DNA of 64,000 nt from Circinella minor (lineage: Eukaryota; Mucoromycota; Mucoromycetes; Mucorales; Lichtheimiaceae). The notes beneath the pieces were generated by a model. That model was not told where the DNA came from and did not search any database. It saw only the letters and a program-made list of their open reading frames with translations. The stretch is taken from positions 19,119 through 83,118 of the forward strand of contig JAEPRB010000181.1 of assembly GCA_016758965.1 (NCBI GenBank). The letters are read 5' to 3'. Below, one piece after another: positions 1-10,587 of this stretch; the stretch's first letter is position 1, and each line of letters opens with the position of its first letter. The translations under genes were made by a program, and so were the position numbers.

Positions 1-1
1 G

Positions 2-178
2 TACGCAGGGTACGTCCAAGACTTGCCACACCTTGATCCTCTTGACACATCCCTCGAATATATGGTATATATTCCGCCATTGTTAAATTATCTGACAAAT
101 AATATGTACGTAATGGAATTAAATCCTGCGCAGCATACATATATTCATTCATTGCAATTGTACTATACATATATATAA
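2..178 (+). CDS. possible 3' exon of a gene running in from the left edge (partial)
   Basis: The frame starting at base 2 is open for 58 codons and ends at TAA 176-178. The first 40 residues look protein-like (LPHLDPL, YIPPLLNYL) rather than low-complexity. It would converge on ELG1, whose stop codon lies 61 bases further right. No domain is recognised and no upstream exon can be seen, so this could be a chance ORF. Confidence 0.35.
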   Translation, partial: YAGYVQDLPHLDPLDTSLEYMVYIPPLLNYLTNNMYVMELNPAQHTYIHSLQLYYTYI

Positions 179-238
179 TTTTTAATTTAGAATGTACTTG
201 TATAATAAATTATAACTATTATTATTATTATTATTATT

Positions 239-2798
239 TTACCGTTCTTTTATCAATTCTTCCCATACTGTAGGTAATAATGCTTTTCTCCATTCATCAT
301 CTTTAATTTGTTTATATGATTTTGCTTGATAATAAGATATTATATCTTCAATTAAACGCCAATGGTCCAGATCCGTTGGATATTTCCACATTGTCGTGTA
401 ACCAAGTAATTGATCTTGAGATGGACCATATTCATCACATTCATGCAGCTGAATCTCAAGTTTTTTTTTTTTTTTTTTGTTTTGTTTTGTTTTGGTACTT
501 TTTGTTAATTAAAAAAAAATTGGGCAAAAACTCTCTCACAATAATTTCTCAGGTCTCTAATCGCTCACCCTCTCCCCCAATTTATCCTCAAACACAACTA
601 TTCCCCCTTCTCTGTCCCACATTTATATTTTAGAAAAAAAAACTCACCTGATAATTTCGTTTAATGAATGCGCCTTCTAATACATCTTCCCATGATGCTT
701 GTTCCAATTGATTTACTGTATTCAATAAAGTATCTTCATTATCAATATCATTCTTGTTGAAATTATTCTCATGAAGAGAATGATGATGATGATGATGATA
801 ATATGTATCATTATTTACAATACATTTCTCATGAAAACGAACAAGATCAATTCCAGTATTAGAATGAGGTTGTTGAATACGAATTAATCTTTCTTCTTCT
901 TCATCATCCAAATGATGTGTCATAGGAGACGTTGATGATGATGATGATGATGTTACTGTCGTATATCGATCAAATAAATCAGAACATTTTGAAAGTAATA
1001 ATAAACTATCGGGGTTATTGTCCTGAATACAAGGATCGACTGCTTTTTTCTCTTCAGTACACCATAATTCCAAAGTATGAATTAATTGACGTAAATCATT
1101 TTTGGTAGCTGCTATAAGACCTGCAAGATCGACAGGATGAACAAGATAACCTTCCGAAAAACAAATTAAATGTAAATAAGCCATTAATTCTTCAATATCT
1201 GGATATCGATAATCCAATATGCCTTGTAAAAATAACATATCCATTGGAATTAAATTTCGATCTAAAAAAAAAAAAAAAAAAACATAAAAAAAAAGTAAAT
1301 TTTTATACTCAAGAAAAAAAAAATGAATAATTAAACATAAAGAGGGGAGGGGAGGGGAATATAAGTGTTTGGGGGAAGAGATGGAAAAGAGGCGTAAAAT
1401 CTATGAACATTATATATATAAAAAAAAAAAAACTTACCATTACAAGTCAACACAATAGGTCTTTTACTTTTTTGTGCTAATTCAATCACAGAAGACCAAA
1501 ACCCTTTATCATCTTCATATAATGCATCTACTTCTTCTAATAAAACCAAACTTTGTTTTGTTTCTTCCTCTTTTTTTTGTTGTTGTTCTATATCCATCCA
1601 ACAATCGCCATCTACATCAATGATATCAGAATTCGATGGATCTGTTATTGTTGTAGCAGCAAATTGACGCATAAATTGATTTTCATTATCCTTGTGATCC
1701 ATTTTTCTCTTCTTATTATTTTTACATTCATGGTGATGAGATGATAGAGGATGTGATGTGACTAAATGACTTTCAGTCATTTCACCCACATAAGAAAATA
1801 AATCTTTTCCAGACCGTTTCACACCAGGATGAATTTCAAATACTTGATAGCCAGCTTCTTCTGCTGCTGTATACACAGCAGCTGTTTTACCACTGCCATG
1901 ATCCCCTACTAATAATATTAAATTGGATTGCATTGCCATCTTGTCTTGTTCTTTTTTCTTTTTATGAGTCAGTCGTCCACGTCTTCCAGAAGGTATAAAA
2001 TCATCATCATCTTCTTCTATTCTATTGGCATAATCCATAGGATCTTGTAAAAAGGTATCTAATAATCGTTTTGATTTTCCTTTGTTTTTTTTCTTTGTTG
2101 AAAAAGTAGCTTTGTTTGCCATTGCATCCAATGTGGAAGGGGCAGCTACTTTCATTTGATATAACCAATCTCTTAAATAAAGATTATCTTCTTGATTACC
2201 CAATAATTCTTGTACTTTATGAGGTCGATATAATTCAGTCCATGGTATGTTATTTGTCATTTGTTGTTGTTGTTTGTGATGATGAAAACGAGAACGATGA
2301 CGACGTTGGGATGGATGAGATGATAAATTATCAAGTAATGCTTGACATGCAGGCGATTTTTTACATGATGGATAAATAGATTCTACAAGATGTTGAATTT
2401 CTTTGGATGACATGGTGTATGTTTTTTTATGAGTGACAGGTTGTTTTTTTTCTTTTGGTTTATTAGAAAAAGATGTAAAATAATGGGTTGATTTGTTTCG
2501 AATTATATCCTTTATATAGGAAGGATGGGGTTTTTGATGTAAAAATACAGTGGATGATAAAGTAGATGGAGTGATAGTAGATCTTGAAGAAATACCAATA
2601 TGACCTCCTTCAAATAATGTTCTGTCAGGCCATAATGGTTCATTTTTATCTTGTTTTTTATTACGTTGTTTTACAATAGGTGGAGGATGCGGTGTTGGTT
2701 TTACAGTTGTTATTGTTGTTGTTGTGGGTGTTGGTGATTCTTTTTTTATTGTCATGGTCTTTTTTGGTGGTGGTGGTGGTGATCTAGTATTGTTTCCT

Positions 2799-2830
<32 letters not shown>

Positions 2831-3208
2831 GCTACTATTAGTTGATTCTTCATTTATACTTTTTATCAATGGTTGATTTGAACTCGCTGTTGGAGAAGAA
2901 CGTTTGGTAAAAAAAGGATGTAAAGGTGCTGATGTTAATTTCTTTGTTAATGGTTCTGTTTCATGTTTATTATTATTATTATTATTATCGTCCGGTGTTG
3001 AAGAGTGGGTATTTGACTTTGGTGGTAACCATAAAGTAGTAGTAGACTTTTTAATTTTGATCTTGGGTTGATTATTATTATTATTATTATTATCATTAGA
3101 ACTTAATGCAGGTCCATTGGCATGATCTCGTTTAAGTCCTGTACTCGGTTTAAAAAATGGATGAAATGGTTTATGCGATGATGTTGATCGTTCCTCTTTT
3201 TCTTCCAT
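239..3208 (-). CDS. ELG1: ELG1/ATAD5-like AAA+ PCNA-unloading factor
   Basis: Large subunit of the alternative RFC clamp complex that unloads PCNA (often SUMO- or ubiquitin-modified) from chromatin after replication and repair. Three exons: 3208-1438, 1261-648 and 454-239; an in-frame alternative acceptor would start the last exon at 448. The protein is about 866 residues. The first 330 residues are disordered, with N-, S-, P- and T-rich runs. The AAA+ core has Walker A GDHGSGKT and a Walker B of the ELG1 type, LVLLEEVDALYEDD followed by KGFW, rather than the RFC1 type. Exon 2 resumes exactly at sensor 1 (LTCND) and runs into the helical collar. The N-terminus carries two HPFF motifs (FHPFFKP near residue 15, LHPFFTK near residue 98) that resemble degenerate PCNA-binding motifs. 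The start is the first ATG of a long open exon. Divergent from SDHAF3, 612 bases away. Confidence 0.93.
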
Positions 3209-3820
3209 TGGGAGGGAAGGGGATTTATAACAAAATTAATAATAGTTAAAAAAAAAAAAGGCGTTTTACGCGTTTTCTTTTTTTTTTTTAATTGAATTAT
3301 TCGCGTTCATTTTTTTTTTTTTTTTTGCAGAACGCGTTATTTTTTTTTTTTAGGTCCGCCTCTACTTTTATAAAGAGTTTATATATATGGCTGTCCTCTC
3401 TCGCACTCTTTTGATATAAAAATGAATCGAATTTTATATAATAATCAATGCATGATTTATTTATTTTTTTGTAGATATTAAGTTTATTTATTAAAAAAAC
3501 GAAACAATATATATATATATAAAAAAAAAGGTATAGAATAAATTAAAAATACTAATATAAACACACTTTATAACTCTAATAATATATTTCCCCAATACTA
3601 CTACCAAAATTCTGTCAGCCAAAAAAAAAAATGGCCAAGTTGGGTTGGGTGGAGGGGGGCAGAAAAAAAAAGCGGATCTCCGATCCTAATTTTCGCATAT
3701 TTATAAACCAGGGGAAAAACAGTGAAACAATTTTTTATATCTTTTTGTGTACAGAGAGAAGAAGGAATAACAAAACTTTTTTTTTTTTTTTTGGAAAAAT
3801 AATAATAATATAATACACAA
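3209..3820. promoter_or_regulatory. divergent intergenic region ELG1 / SDHAF3
   Basis: 612 bases between two divergent start codons, so both promoters must lie here. It contains T-runs at 3276-3350, a (TA)n stretch near 3510 and many A/T homopolymers. No convincing conserved element stands out. Confidence 0.5.
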
Positions 3821-4345
3821 ATGTCTGCCTTATCAAGAGAACCTAAAATTTTATTAGCACCATTATCTTTATATCGACACATTTTACGAGTGCATCGATG
3901 TATGCCAGCAGCCATGAGAGCCATGGGAGACGATTATGTTAAATCAGAATTTCGAAGACATAAAGATATTGATAACCCAGTTCAGATTATGGGATTTCTT
4001 TCTCAATGGCAAGAGTAAGTTTTTTTTTCGAGTATATATTAAAAATGGAAAAGAAAAGTCGAGGTGTTGGAAAGCAAAAGACTAAAAACAAAATTTTTTT
4101 TTAACAGTTATTTAGTAACCCTTGAACAACAAACAGCACCTAAAATGGATAGCAAGGAGGATTCTATAGCCAATGATCCATTTGTTCGAAGTTTTAATGT
4201 TCCTGAAGGTGGTTGGGGAAAAAAATTGGATGAACAACGATGGGATAAATTAAGCGATGAACAAATTGGTCAACTCTATGAATTAAAAAATGAACTTAAA
4301 AAATCATTAGGAGAAGAAGAGATTCATAGTGATAAAAAACAATAA
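3821..4345 (+). CDS. SDHAF3: succinate dehydrogenase assembly factor 3 (SDHAF3 / Acn9 / Sdh7)
   Basis: Mitochondrial LYR-family chaperone that helps mature the iron-sulfur subunit of complex II and is needed for growth on acetate in yeast. Two exons, 3821-4014 and 4108-4345, join as SQWQ-DYLVTLEQQ with GTAAGT/AACAG splice sites and encode 143 residues. The LYR motif is present (LSLYRHILRVHR), followed by the family blocks MGDDYVKSEFRRHKD and the C-terminal half ending LKNELKK. Length fits the family. No strong targeting presequence is needed in this family. The upstream ORF in the same region is a shadow of the 5' leader. Certain to family level. Confidence 0.95.
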
Positions 4346-4420
4346 AAAAAAACATTAGACAACTAATTATTATTATTATTATTATCATTATTATTAAAAC
4401 AAAACAACCTCTCCCGCCCC

Positions 4421-4458
<38 letters not shown>

Positions 4459-4477
4459 ATATAATATATTATTATTA
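4346..4477. repeat. convergent 3' spacer with (ATT)n and (TA)n microsatellites
   Basis: 132 bases between the stop codons of SDHAF3 and the TFC7-like gene. It holds an ATT run and about fifteen TA units (roughly 4425-4452). Both 3' UTRs must end here or overlap. Confidence 0.7.
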
Positions 4478-4998
4478 TTATTCTACAGTAACAGGTTCTT
4501 TAGAAACCTTTTTATTCTTTTCATAATCAGGAACATCACCTGAAAATGTCCATGCACGTTGTTTTCCATCACTTAAATGGGTTGTATCTGCATTGAAAAC
4601 AATATCCCAATCCTTTCCATTTCGTATCAATTTAGATACACTGGCAGTAGAAGGAGACGAAGGATATTTTACATTATTCAATAAAGCACGAATAGCTGTA
4701 ATCACAGAAGCAGCATGACCCACCAATAAAATTGTTTCAGGTCCATTTTCTTCCTTATCCAATTGTTCTATTAATGTATCCAATCCTTCTTTGGTTCGTT
4801 CATGACATTGTTGCATTGTTTCAGTCGATGTAGGTAATTCAATACTCGATGTATAATCTGTACGAATAAATGGAAAATGATTTTCTTGAAGTTCTTTAAT
4901 AGGTGCAGGAAGTCGATATTCTGAATAAGCTAATCCATACCACTCACTAAAAAAAAAAAAAATTCAGAGAACATAGTATTGTTTTAAAATTTAGTATT

Positions 4999-5031
<33 letters not shown>

Positions 5032-5464
5032 TTCTAGATATATATACACAAGTGCTATTATAATAATAGTAAAAAATAGTAAAGAGAGAACTCTTACGCA
5101 ACACTATTGTCAATGTAAAGAGGAATGCCAGTATCCTTGATGAGTGGACTAACAGTTTGAAGACAACGATAGAATGGTGAACAATAAACACGTTCAATAC
5201 CTTTGTCTTGAAGGTAATTACCTAGTTCTCTTGCTTGTTTAAGACCGAGTTTAGAAAGAGGTGGATCGTGGGGACGCCCTGTAGGTAAGTGAGGGGTCTC
5301 ATTGACCCAGTCCTTTTTTTTTTTTTTTTAAGAAAAAAAGATACTATATGTTGAGTAAGGTGAAACAAACCAAAATAAAAAAAAAAACAAGGTGAAAGGA
5401 ATCATAATAATGAACATACTTCTCTATATCCGTGTCGCGTAATATAAATCGTTTTTACAACCAT
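4478..5464 (-). CDS. TFC7: TFC7-like histidine phosphatase (phosphoglycerate-mutase fold)
   Basis: Member of the histidine phosphatase superfamily most like the domain of fungal TFIIIC subunit Tfc7/tau55, which pairs with tau95 in the Pol III initiation factor. Exons 5464-5420, 5312-5098 and 4946-4478 give 242 residues. Catalytic RHG motif near the N-terminus (IYITRHGYRE), then WVNETPHLPTGRPHDPPLS, the second arginine block SPFYRCLQT, the acidic EWYG and the second histidine in LVGHAAS, so all expected catalytic groups are present. This suggests an active phosphatase or at least an undegraded pocket. A stand-alone phosphatase role, as in some plant and animal relatives, is the alternative. 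The start ATG is the only one that places RHG in the usual position. Confidence 0.88.
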
Positions 5465-5616
5465 TTTATAAATGAATTAATAAAGGGGGAGTCTAATGGA
5501 ATTCTAAAAATATAAAAAAGGACTCTTAAAACAAAATGAAACAAGTTGGAAAGAGGGGGGGGGTCCCCACCCACCCATTAAAAATAAACTACCCAAAAAA
5601 ATAAAAAAAAGGGTTC

Positions 5617-5652
5617 TAAACCATATATGGTTTACAGAAATGTATACATTTC
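5617..5652. repeat. two adjacent perfect palindromes
   Basis: TAAACCATATATGGTTTA (5617-5634, 18 bp) and GAAATGTATACATTTC (5637-5652, 16 bp), separated by two bases. They lie 150-190 bases upstream of the TFC7-like ATG. Either could be a dimeric binding site or form a cruciform. Confidence 0.75.
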
Positions 5653-5960
5653 ATCGCTGCCAAAAAAAAATACCATAGAAACATTATGAAAACCATGGAA
5701 ACCAAAATTATGGATAATATCCTATAAAGGAACAAAATACGACAAAAATTTCTTTCTTTGATGAGGGGGAGGGGGGGGAATTAAAAAAAAAAGTGTGTTA
5801 TTGATGGTGTCAATGTATTGTGTTAAAAAAAACAGAAAGAAAAAAAGGGTTTCATGTGTGTCAATGTTATATATATATATATATATAATGTTATGTGCGA
5901 TTGTGAGTTGAAATTGGGGGGGGGGTTACGTTATGTTGTGTTGTGATTAAAAAGTAAAAT

Positions 5961-5992
5961 GTGAGTTGTGAGTTGTGAGTTGTGAGTGTGAG
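5961..5992. repeat. 7-bp tandem repeat (TTGTGAG)n
   Basis: About four and a half copies of TTGTGAG between the TFC7-like and Q-rich genes, within a generally G/T-rich plus strand. Microsatellite, no function inferred. Confidence 0.75.
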
Positions 5993-6273
5993 TAAAAAAA
6001 AAAAAAGATTGATAAAAAAAAGATAAGTATTGTTATATAATGTTGAAGGTTGTTGTTGTAAAAGTTGAATGTGAGTGTGTGTGTGAGTGTGTGTGAGTGT
6101 GTGAAAAGGTTGTATGTTATATTATAATATAAAAATAATAATAATAATAATAATAATAAAAGAAAAAAAAAAGATAATAAAAATAATAATAATTAAAAAT
6201 AACAATAAATAATAAATAAAAAAAATCTAATTTCAAGATTATTTTTTTTTAAATTATTTATTATTATTTATAA

Positions 6274-7242
6274 TTAAAAATCATCGTAAAGTCGAGAATT
6301 CATTAAATGAAATGGTTTTGTAGATCGATCTCCAGGTGTCGTTGCTGAAGGTGATTTCATATCCAATTCTTGTTTTATGTACATTTCGGGCTTGATATAC
6401 ATTTCAGGCTTGATATCCATCGTTTCTTGTTTAATATCCATATCTTGTTTGATATCCATGGCCGGTAACCCGCTTGATTGGGCGAGGTATCCACTTGTAT
6501 TACCTCCGTAGGTAGCTTGAGGGTCTATAAAAGTTTGAGCCTGTGCGTTCACTGCGACAGGAGACGGTGCACCGGTTACTCCTCCATGGACAGCCTTGGA
6601 TGGTGACCGGTACCTAAATATCCAAAAAAATAATAATAAATAAATAAATTAAATTCACTTGACTTGTTATTATCCATGGATGGAATAGGGAAAAAAAACA
6701 TGAAATACATACATTCGACTACTGGAAGAACCTGAAGAACGTAAAGGGCGAGGATGCATGGGTGATTTAGGATCAAGATGCAATTTACTCAGTGATGACT
6801 TACCGCCGACCTGAGTATCCCGGACATGAGCCATCTTGCCACCGCTCGTTCCGGCATAACCGTAATTTGCTAAATTAAAACCTTGATTTTGTTGTTGTGG
6901 CATCGTTTGTTGTAACATTGTTTGAGATGGATGTGCGTATTGTCCATGCATTTTTGCTTGTGCCTGTTGTTGTTGTTGTGCCTGTGCTTGTTGTTGTTGT
7001 TGCTGTTGTTGTTGATATTGAAACATGACATCATCTAATTGTTTGGATGTATCAGCTGATTTATTTTCAGTACGAAATTGTTGACCCGAAGTAGGTGATC
7101 GATGAGGTACACTCGCGGATGGTAAAGCAGCTGTCGTATTCATCATGGGTCGTCTTTGTTGCACAGGCAATGCAGGATCATAGGGCAATGCAGAAGAATT
7201 ATATAAAGGTGGATCCATACGCATACCTTGACTTTCTGCCAT
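6274..7242 (-). CDS. Q-rich protein of unknown function with five clustered SUMO consensus sites
   Basis: Not recognised. Two exons, 7242-6713 and 6613-6274 (GTATGT donor, TTTAG acceptor), give 289 residues. The N-terminal half is disordered, with a glutamine/alanine-rich block (about residues 75-115); the middle is S/P/R-rich with proline-directed sites (KSPMHP, RSPSK). Near the C-terminus is a short repeat whose units read MDIKQD, MDIKQE, MDIKPE, MYIKPE and MYIKQE. Each holds the SUMO acceptor pattern hydrophobic-K-x-E/D. No DNA-binding or catalytic domain is visible. The composition suggests a nuclear scaffold or transcription co-regulator, which is inference only. Lies downstream of casein kinase 1 on the same strand, 339 bases away. 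Confidence 0.85.
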
Positions 7243-7344
7243 CTTTTTCTCTTGCTATAGGATTGTTAATTTTTTTTTTTTGTTTTTTTTTTTTTTTTTT
7301 TGATTGTTAATGATTCAAAATTAGAAAATGGGTTAGTGAGACAA

Positions 7345-7375
<31 letters not shown>

Positions 7376-7581
7376 GTTAAACAAGTCATTATATTGAGAG
7401 ATAGACACACACACACAGAGAGAGAGAGAGAGATAGATATATAAAAAAAATTATAAAAAAAAAAAAAAAAAAACCAAGAGATGATACAAGTGAGTTGAAA
7501 TTTGGTTCGCTCTCATATTATATAATTCATTTAAGAAAGAAGGAAAAAAAAAAAAAAGAAAAGACAGAAAAAAAAAACTGC
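7243..7581. other. intergenic spacer dominated by A/T homopolymers
   Basis: 339 bases between the stop of casein kinase 1 and the start of the Q-rich gene, with several A- or T-runs of 10-22 bases, a CA/GA microsatellite near 7405-7435 and nothing gene-like. It must contain the Q-rich promoter. Confidence 0.7.
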
Positions 7582-9407
7582 TTATTTTTTTACCATTTTT
7601 CGAATAGTCCAATCAAAGACATAATCATATTGAAATCCTTCTCGTACAAATAAATCACGAAATAATTTACGAAGATATGAATAGTCAGGTTTATCATCGA
7701 ATCGTAATGAACGTACATAATTGAGGTATATAGCAAACTCTTGATGTAAGCCTCGACACAATGCATCTGCAGGTGTTGTCATTTTCTTTTCCATGATTTT
7801 ATCATATTTTTCTTTTTTTGTTCTAGCTCGAATACCTTGCCAAGGTAATTGTCCACGACAGAAATAAACAAGGATATAACCAAGAGATTCTAAATCATCT
7901 CTTCGTGATTGTTCTAAAAAAAAAAAAAATTGAATATATATATATATATATATATAACTCCATTAACATGCATAAATATTCCTCCCTTACCAATTCCTAA
8001 ATGTGTATTCACACTGGCATAACGTGGGGTACCAGTAAGGTTTTTATTTTCTCTATAGGGTATATGCACATTGGTTCGTGGATCACGAAACCTTTTCGCT
8101 AAACCGAAATCAATCATATTCACTTGATTGCCACGTTTTCCAATTCCCATTAAAAAGTTATCTGGTTTAATATCTCGATGAATAAATCCTATAAAAAAAA
8201 AAAGAGTTTTTTTTTTTTTTTTTTAGTTCATCACTTTTCCTTTCATATTCCCTCTCTCTCCCTTTACCACATTGTTGGATTTTTTTTTTTTAAGATTTCT
8301 CTACTCCTAATAAACAAAAATACATAAATAAACAAAAATATATATATATATATATAAACCTTTTGAATGTACATATTCAACACGAGATAACTAAAAAAAA
8401 AATTATTATTAAAAAAAAAAATTCAATGGATTGGAATGGAATGAAATGGAATGAGTGAAAAAAAAGACATACCAATTGATCTGCCAATAATAATACAGTC
8501 TTTAAAGAAAAACGTCGTTTACAATAATTAAACAAGTCTTCCATAGATGGACCGAGTAAATCCATTACGAGTACATTATAATCGCCTTCTTTACCATACC
8601 ATCGAACAAATGGAATACCGACACCTCCTGCTAATGTTTTATAAACTCTTGCTTCATATTCCAATTGGGGATGTGTTGCTCGTACACTTTCTAATTTTAT
8701 ACCAATGTCTTCACCTGTTGCAATATTGGATCCTTTTTTTTAAAAAAAATAAAAAAAAAAAGATGGAAGGGAAAAAAAAAAAAAGGTTGTTGTCAGTTTT
8801 TTTAAAAAGTTGTTGTCTTTTTTTTTTTGTTTTTAAAAATTCGATTTGAATTCAAAACAAGATGATTAAAAAAAAAAAGCTTGACTTCATGACACACACA
8901 TATATATATATAAATATGCAGGTTTTGTAAGGTGAACAAGAAGTAGTTTGGGGGAGGGGAAGGGAGAGGAAAAATAAATGAACTCAGCCTTATCATTCGT
9001 CTGTTTTTTCAAGCCTCATTCATTTCCAGCTCTTTTCTTTTCATTTTGGGGGGGGGGGAGGAGGGGAGAGAGATGGAGAGATGGGTTGTTGTAACGGAGG
9101 TAGAGTTTTAATGGGGAGTAAAAAAATAAATAAATAAGATGTTACCAATAGAAAAAAAAAAAGATGAAATGAGGAAAATATAATGGTTGTATTCAACAAG
9201 TGAGATGGGGGGGAGAGAGAGAAATATTTAATGGAAAAAGGTTATAAGCTTTTTTTTTTTTTCATCTTGTTATATGAATCGAAAAAGATGTACTATGAGG
9301 ATATAAAATACTTTACCCAAATAAATCTCTCCAAAAGACCCGGCACCGATCTTTCTACCAAGTTTATATTTGCCGCCGACGATAATGTCCCGTCCTTCTA
9401 ATGACAT
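7582..9407 (-). CDS. casein kinase 1 (Hrr25 / CK1 delta-epsilon class)
   Basis: Ser/Thr kinase of the CK1 family, acting in ribosome biogenesis, vesicle traffic, DNA repair and cell-cycle control. Five exons: 9407-9317, 8732-8473, 8390-8360, 8188-7991 and 7913-7582 (303 residues). The glycine loop is [13 protein letters not shown], followed by the VAIK-equivalent GIKLE, the catalytic [22 protein letters not shown], and the CK1 signature [15 protein letters not shown] in place of APE. The kinase domain ends [11 protein letters not shown] and the protein stops only about seven residues later (RKMVKK). It therefore lacks the long C-terminal tail of Hrr25 and the Cys-rich palmitoylation tail of Yck kinases. 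Exon 3 is only 31 bases. Which CK1 paralogue this is cannot be settled from the core alone. The 584-base first intron and the 9408-10587 spacer may carry regulation. Confidence 0.95.
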
Positions 9408-10587
9408 TGTATATATATATTATAATGGGAGTTGTTTGATGTAAATTAAAAAAAAAAAAAAAAGAGAAGAAAGAAAAGAAGAGAGTATGTATATATATAT
9501 TATATATAAATTATATAAAAAGAGAATTAGATGTTATATTTTTTTTTTTTTTTGGTTTTGGAATAAAGAAAAAAAAAAAGAGAACAAAAAAAAAAAAAAA
9601 AAAGTTTGGTATAGTATTTGCTAAAAAAAAATAACAGTTTTCAAATATGGAGGGCGGGAGCTCAACATTAAAAAAAAAAACTGGTGTGTTGGTTGTTGTT
9701 GCTGTGTATACATATATATAAAAAATTATTATGTATAACAATTACCAATCGTTGTGAAGGACCTTTTGGACCCCACCCCCCCGAAAATGGGTTATTTTGG
9801 TAGCCCGCCCTCTAAAAAAAAACATGGTTTCGTGATTAAAGGAAAAAAAAGTGGATTCTGGTTAATTTATTTGTTTTTTTGACATTCCTTTGGGGATTAT
9901 TTTATTTGCGCGCACTGGTAAAACGATATTAACTATGAACATGAAAAAGTACTTTAATATACATATATAACATATTTATTATAATAATCCCATTAAAAAA
10001 AAAAAAAGAAACACATTCTCGAGAATAATAATAATAATAATAAATACTTCTTGTTTGTTTCTTTTTTTAATAATAATAATTCGGCGTTGATCGACATAAT
10101 TGGTTATTTTGTTTGTTTTCATTTATTTCTCTCTCTCTTTTTTTTTTTTTTAAATCCTCAATTCTTTTTAATCTGATGACTAAGCGATACTTTTTTGTAA
10201 ATATCTTTTGCTGCGGTGTAATATATATATATATCTATCTATCTAGTGAATCTTCCTCATTCTATAGTCAACTAATAAAACGACATGTTGGAAGATTGAC
10301 AAGTATAATTTCATCTTATAATAATTAATATCTGATGAAGAGTGTTTTGAAAAAAAAACATTTTATCTAACTCCCTTTATGTTCTATAATTTTTAAACAT
10401 TTGATGTTTTTCCATACATAGAATCATATAGAGAAAAAGAAACCTTTTTACCTTTTTTTTTTTTTCCAGAAGATTTTTACTCCGGTGGCTTCCATTTATT
10501 CACTATTTAATAAGAACCAATTCACCCAATTTTATAATTTTTTTAAGTTTTTTTTTTTTTTTTGGTTTGTCAGCAAATAATATAGTC
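9408..10587. promoter_or_regulatory. divergent intergenic region casein kinase 1 / SQT1
   Basis: 1.18 kb between two divergent starts. It is dominated by A- and T-runs, a (TA)n near 9490 and a CTAT run near 10230. A short C-rich patch lies at 9768-9812. No coding signal found; both promoters must lie here. Confidence 0.5.

Larger units (their letters stand above)
5465..6273. other. intergenic region with palindromes and GT-rich microsatellites
   Basis: About 800 bases between the TFC7-like start and the stop of the Q-rich gene, both on the minus strand. Contains two adjacent perfect palindromes (5617-5652), a 7-bp TTGTGAG tandem run (5961-5992), a GTGTGAG-rich stretch (6067-6102) and AATn. 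No gene seen. Confidence 0.7.

Noticed and set aside
316..633. Plus-strand ORF of 105 codons near the left edge
   Set aside because: Antisense shadow of the last ELG1 exon and intron; its middle is a T-run read as poly-Phe.
1553..2379. Plus-strand ORFs inside ELG1
   Set aside because: Shadows of the long minus-strand exon, low-complexity and hydrophobic by chance.
3601..3924. Minus-strand ORF overlapping the SDHAF3 start
   Set aside because: Antisense of a certain gene; contains runs from homopolymers.
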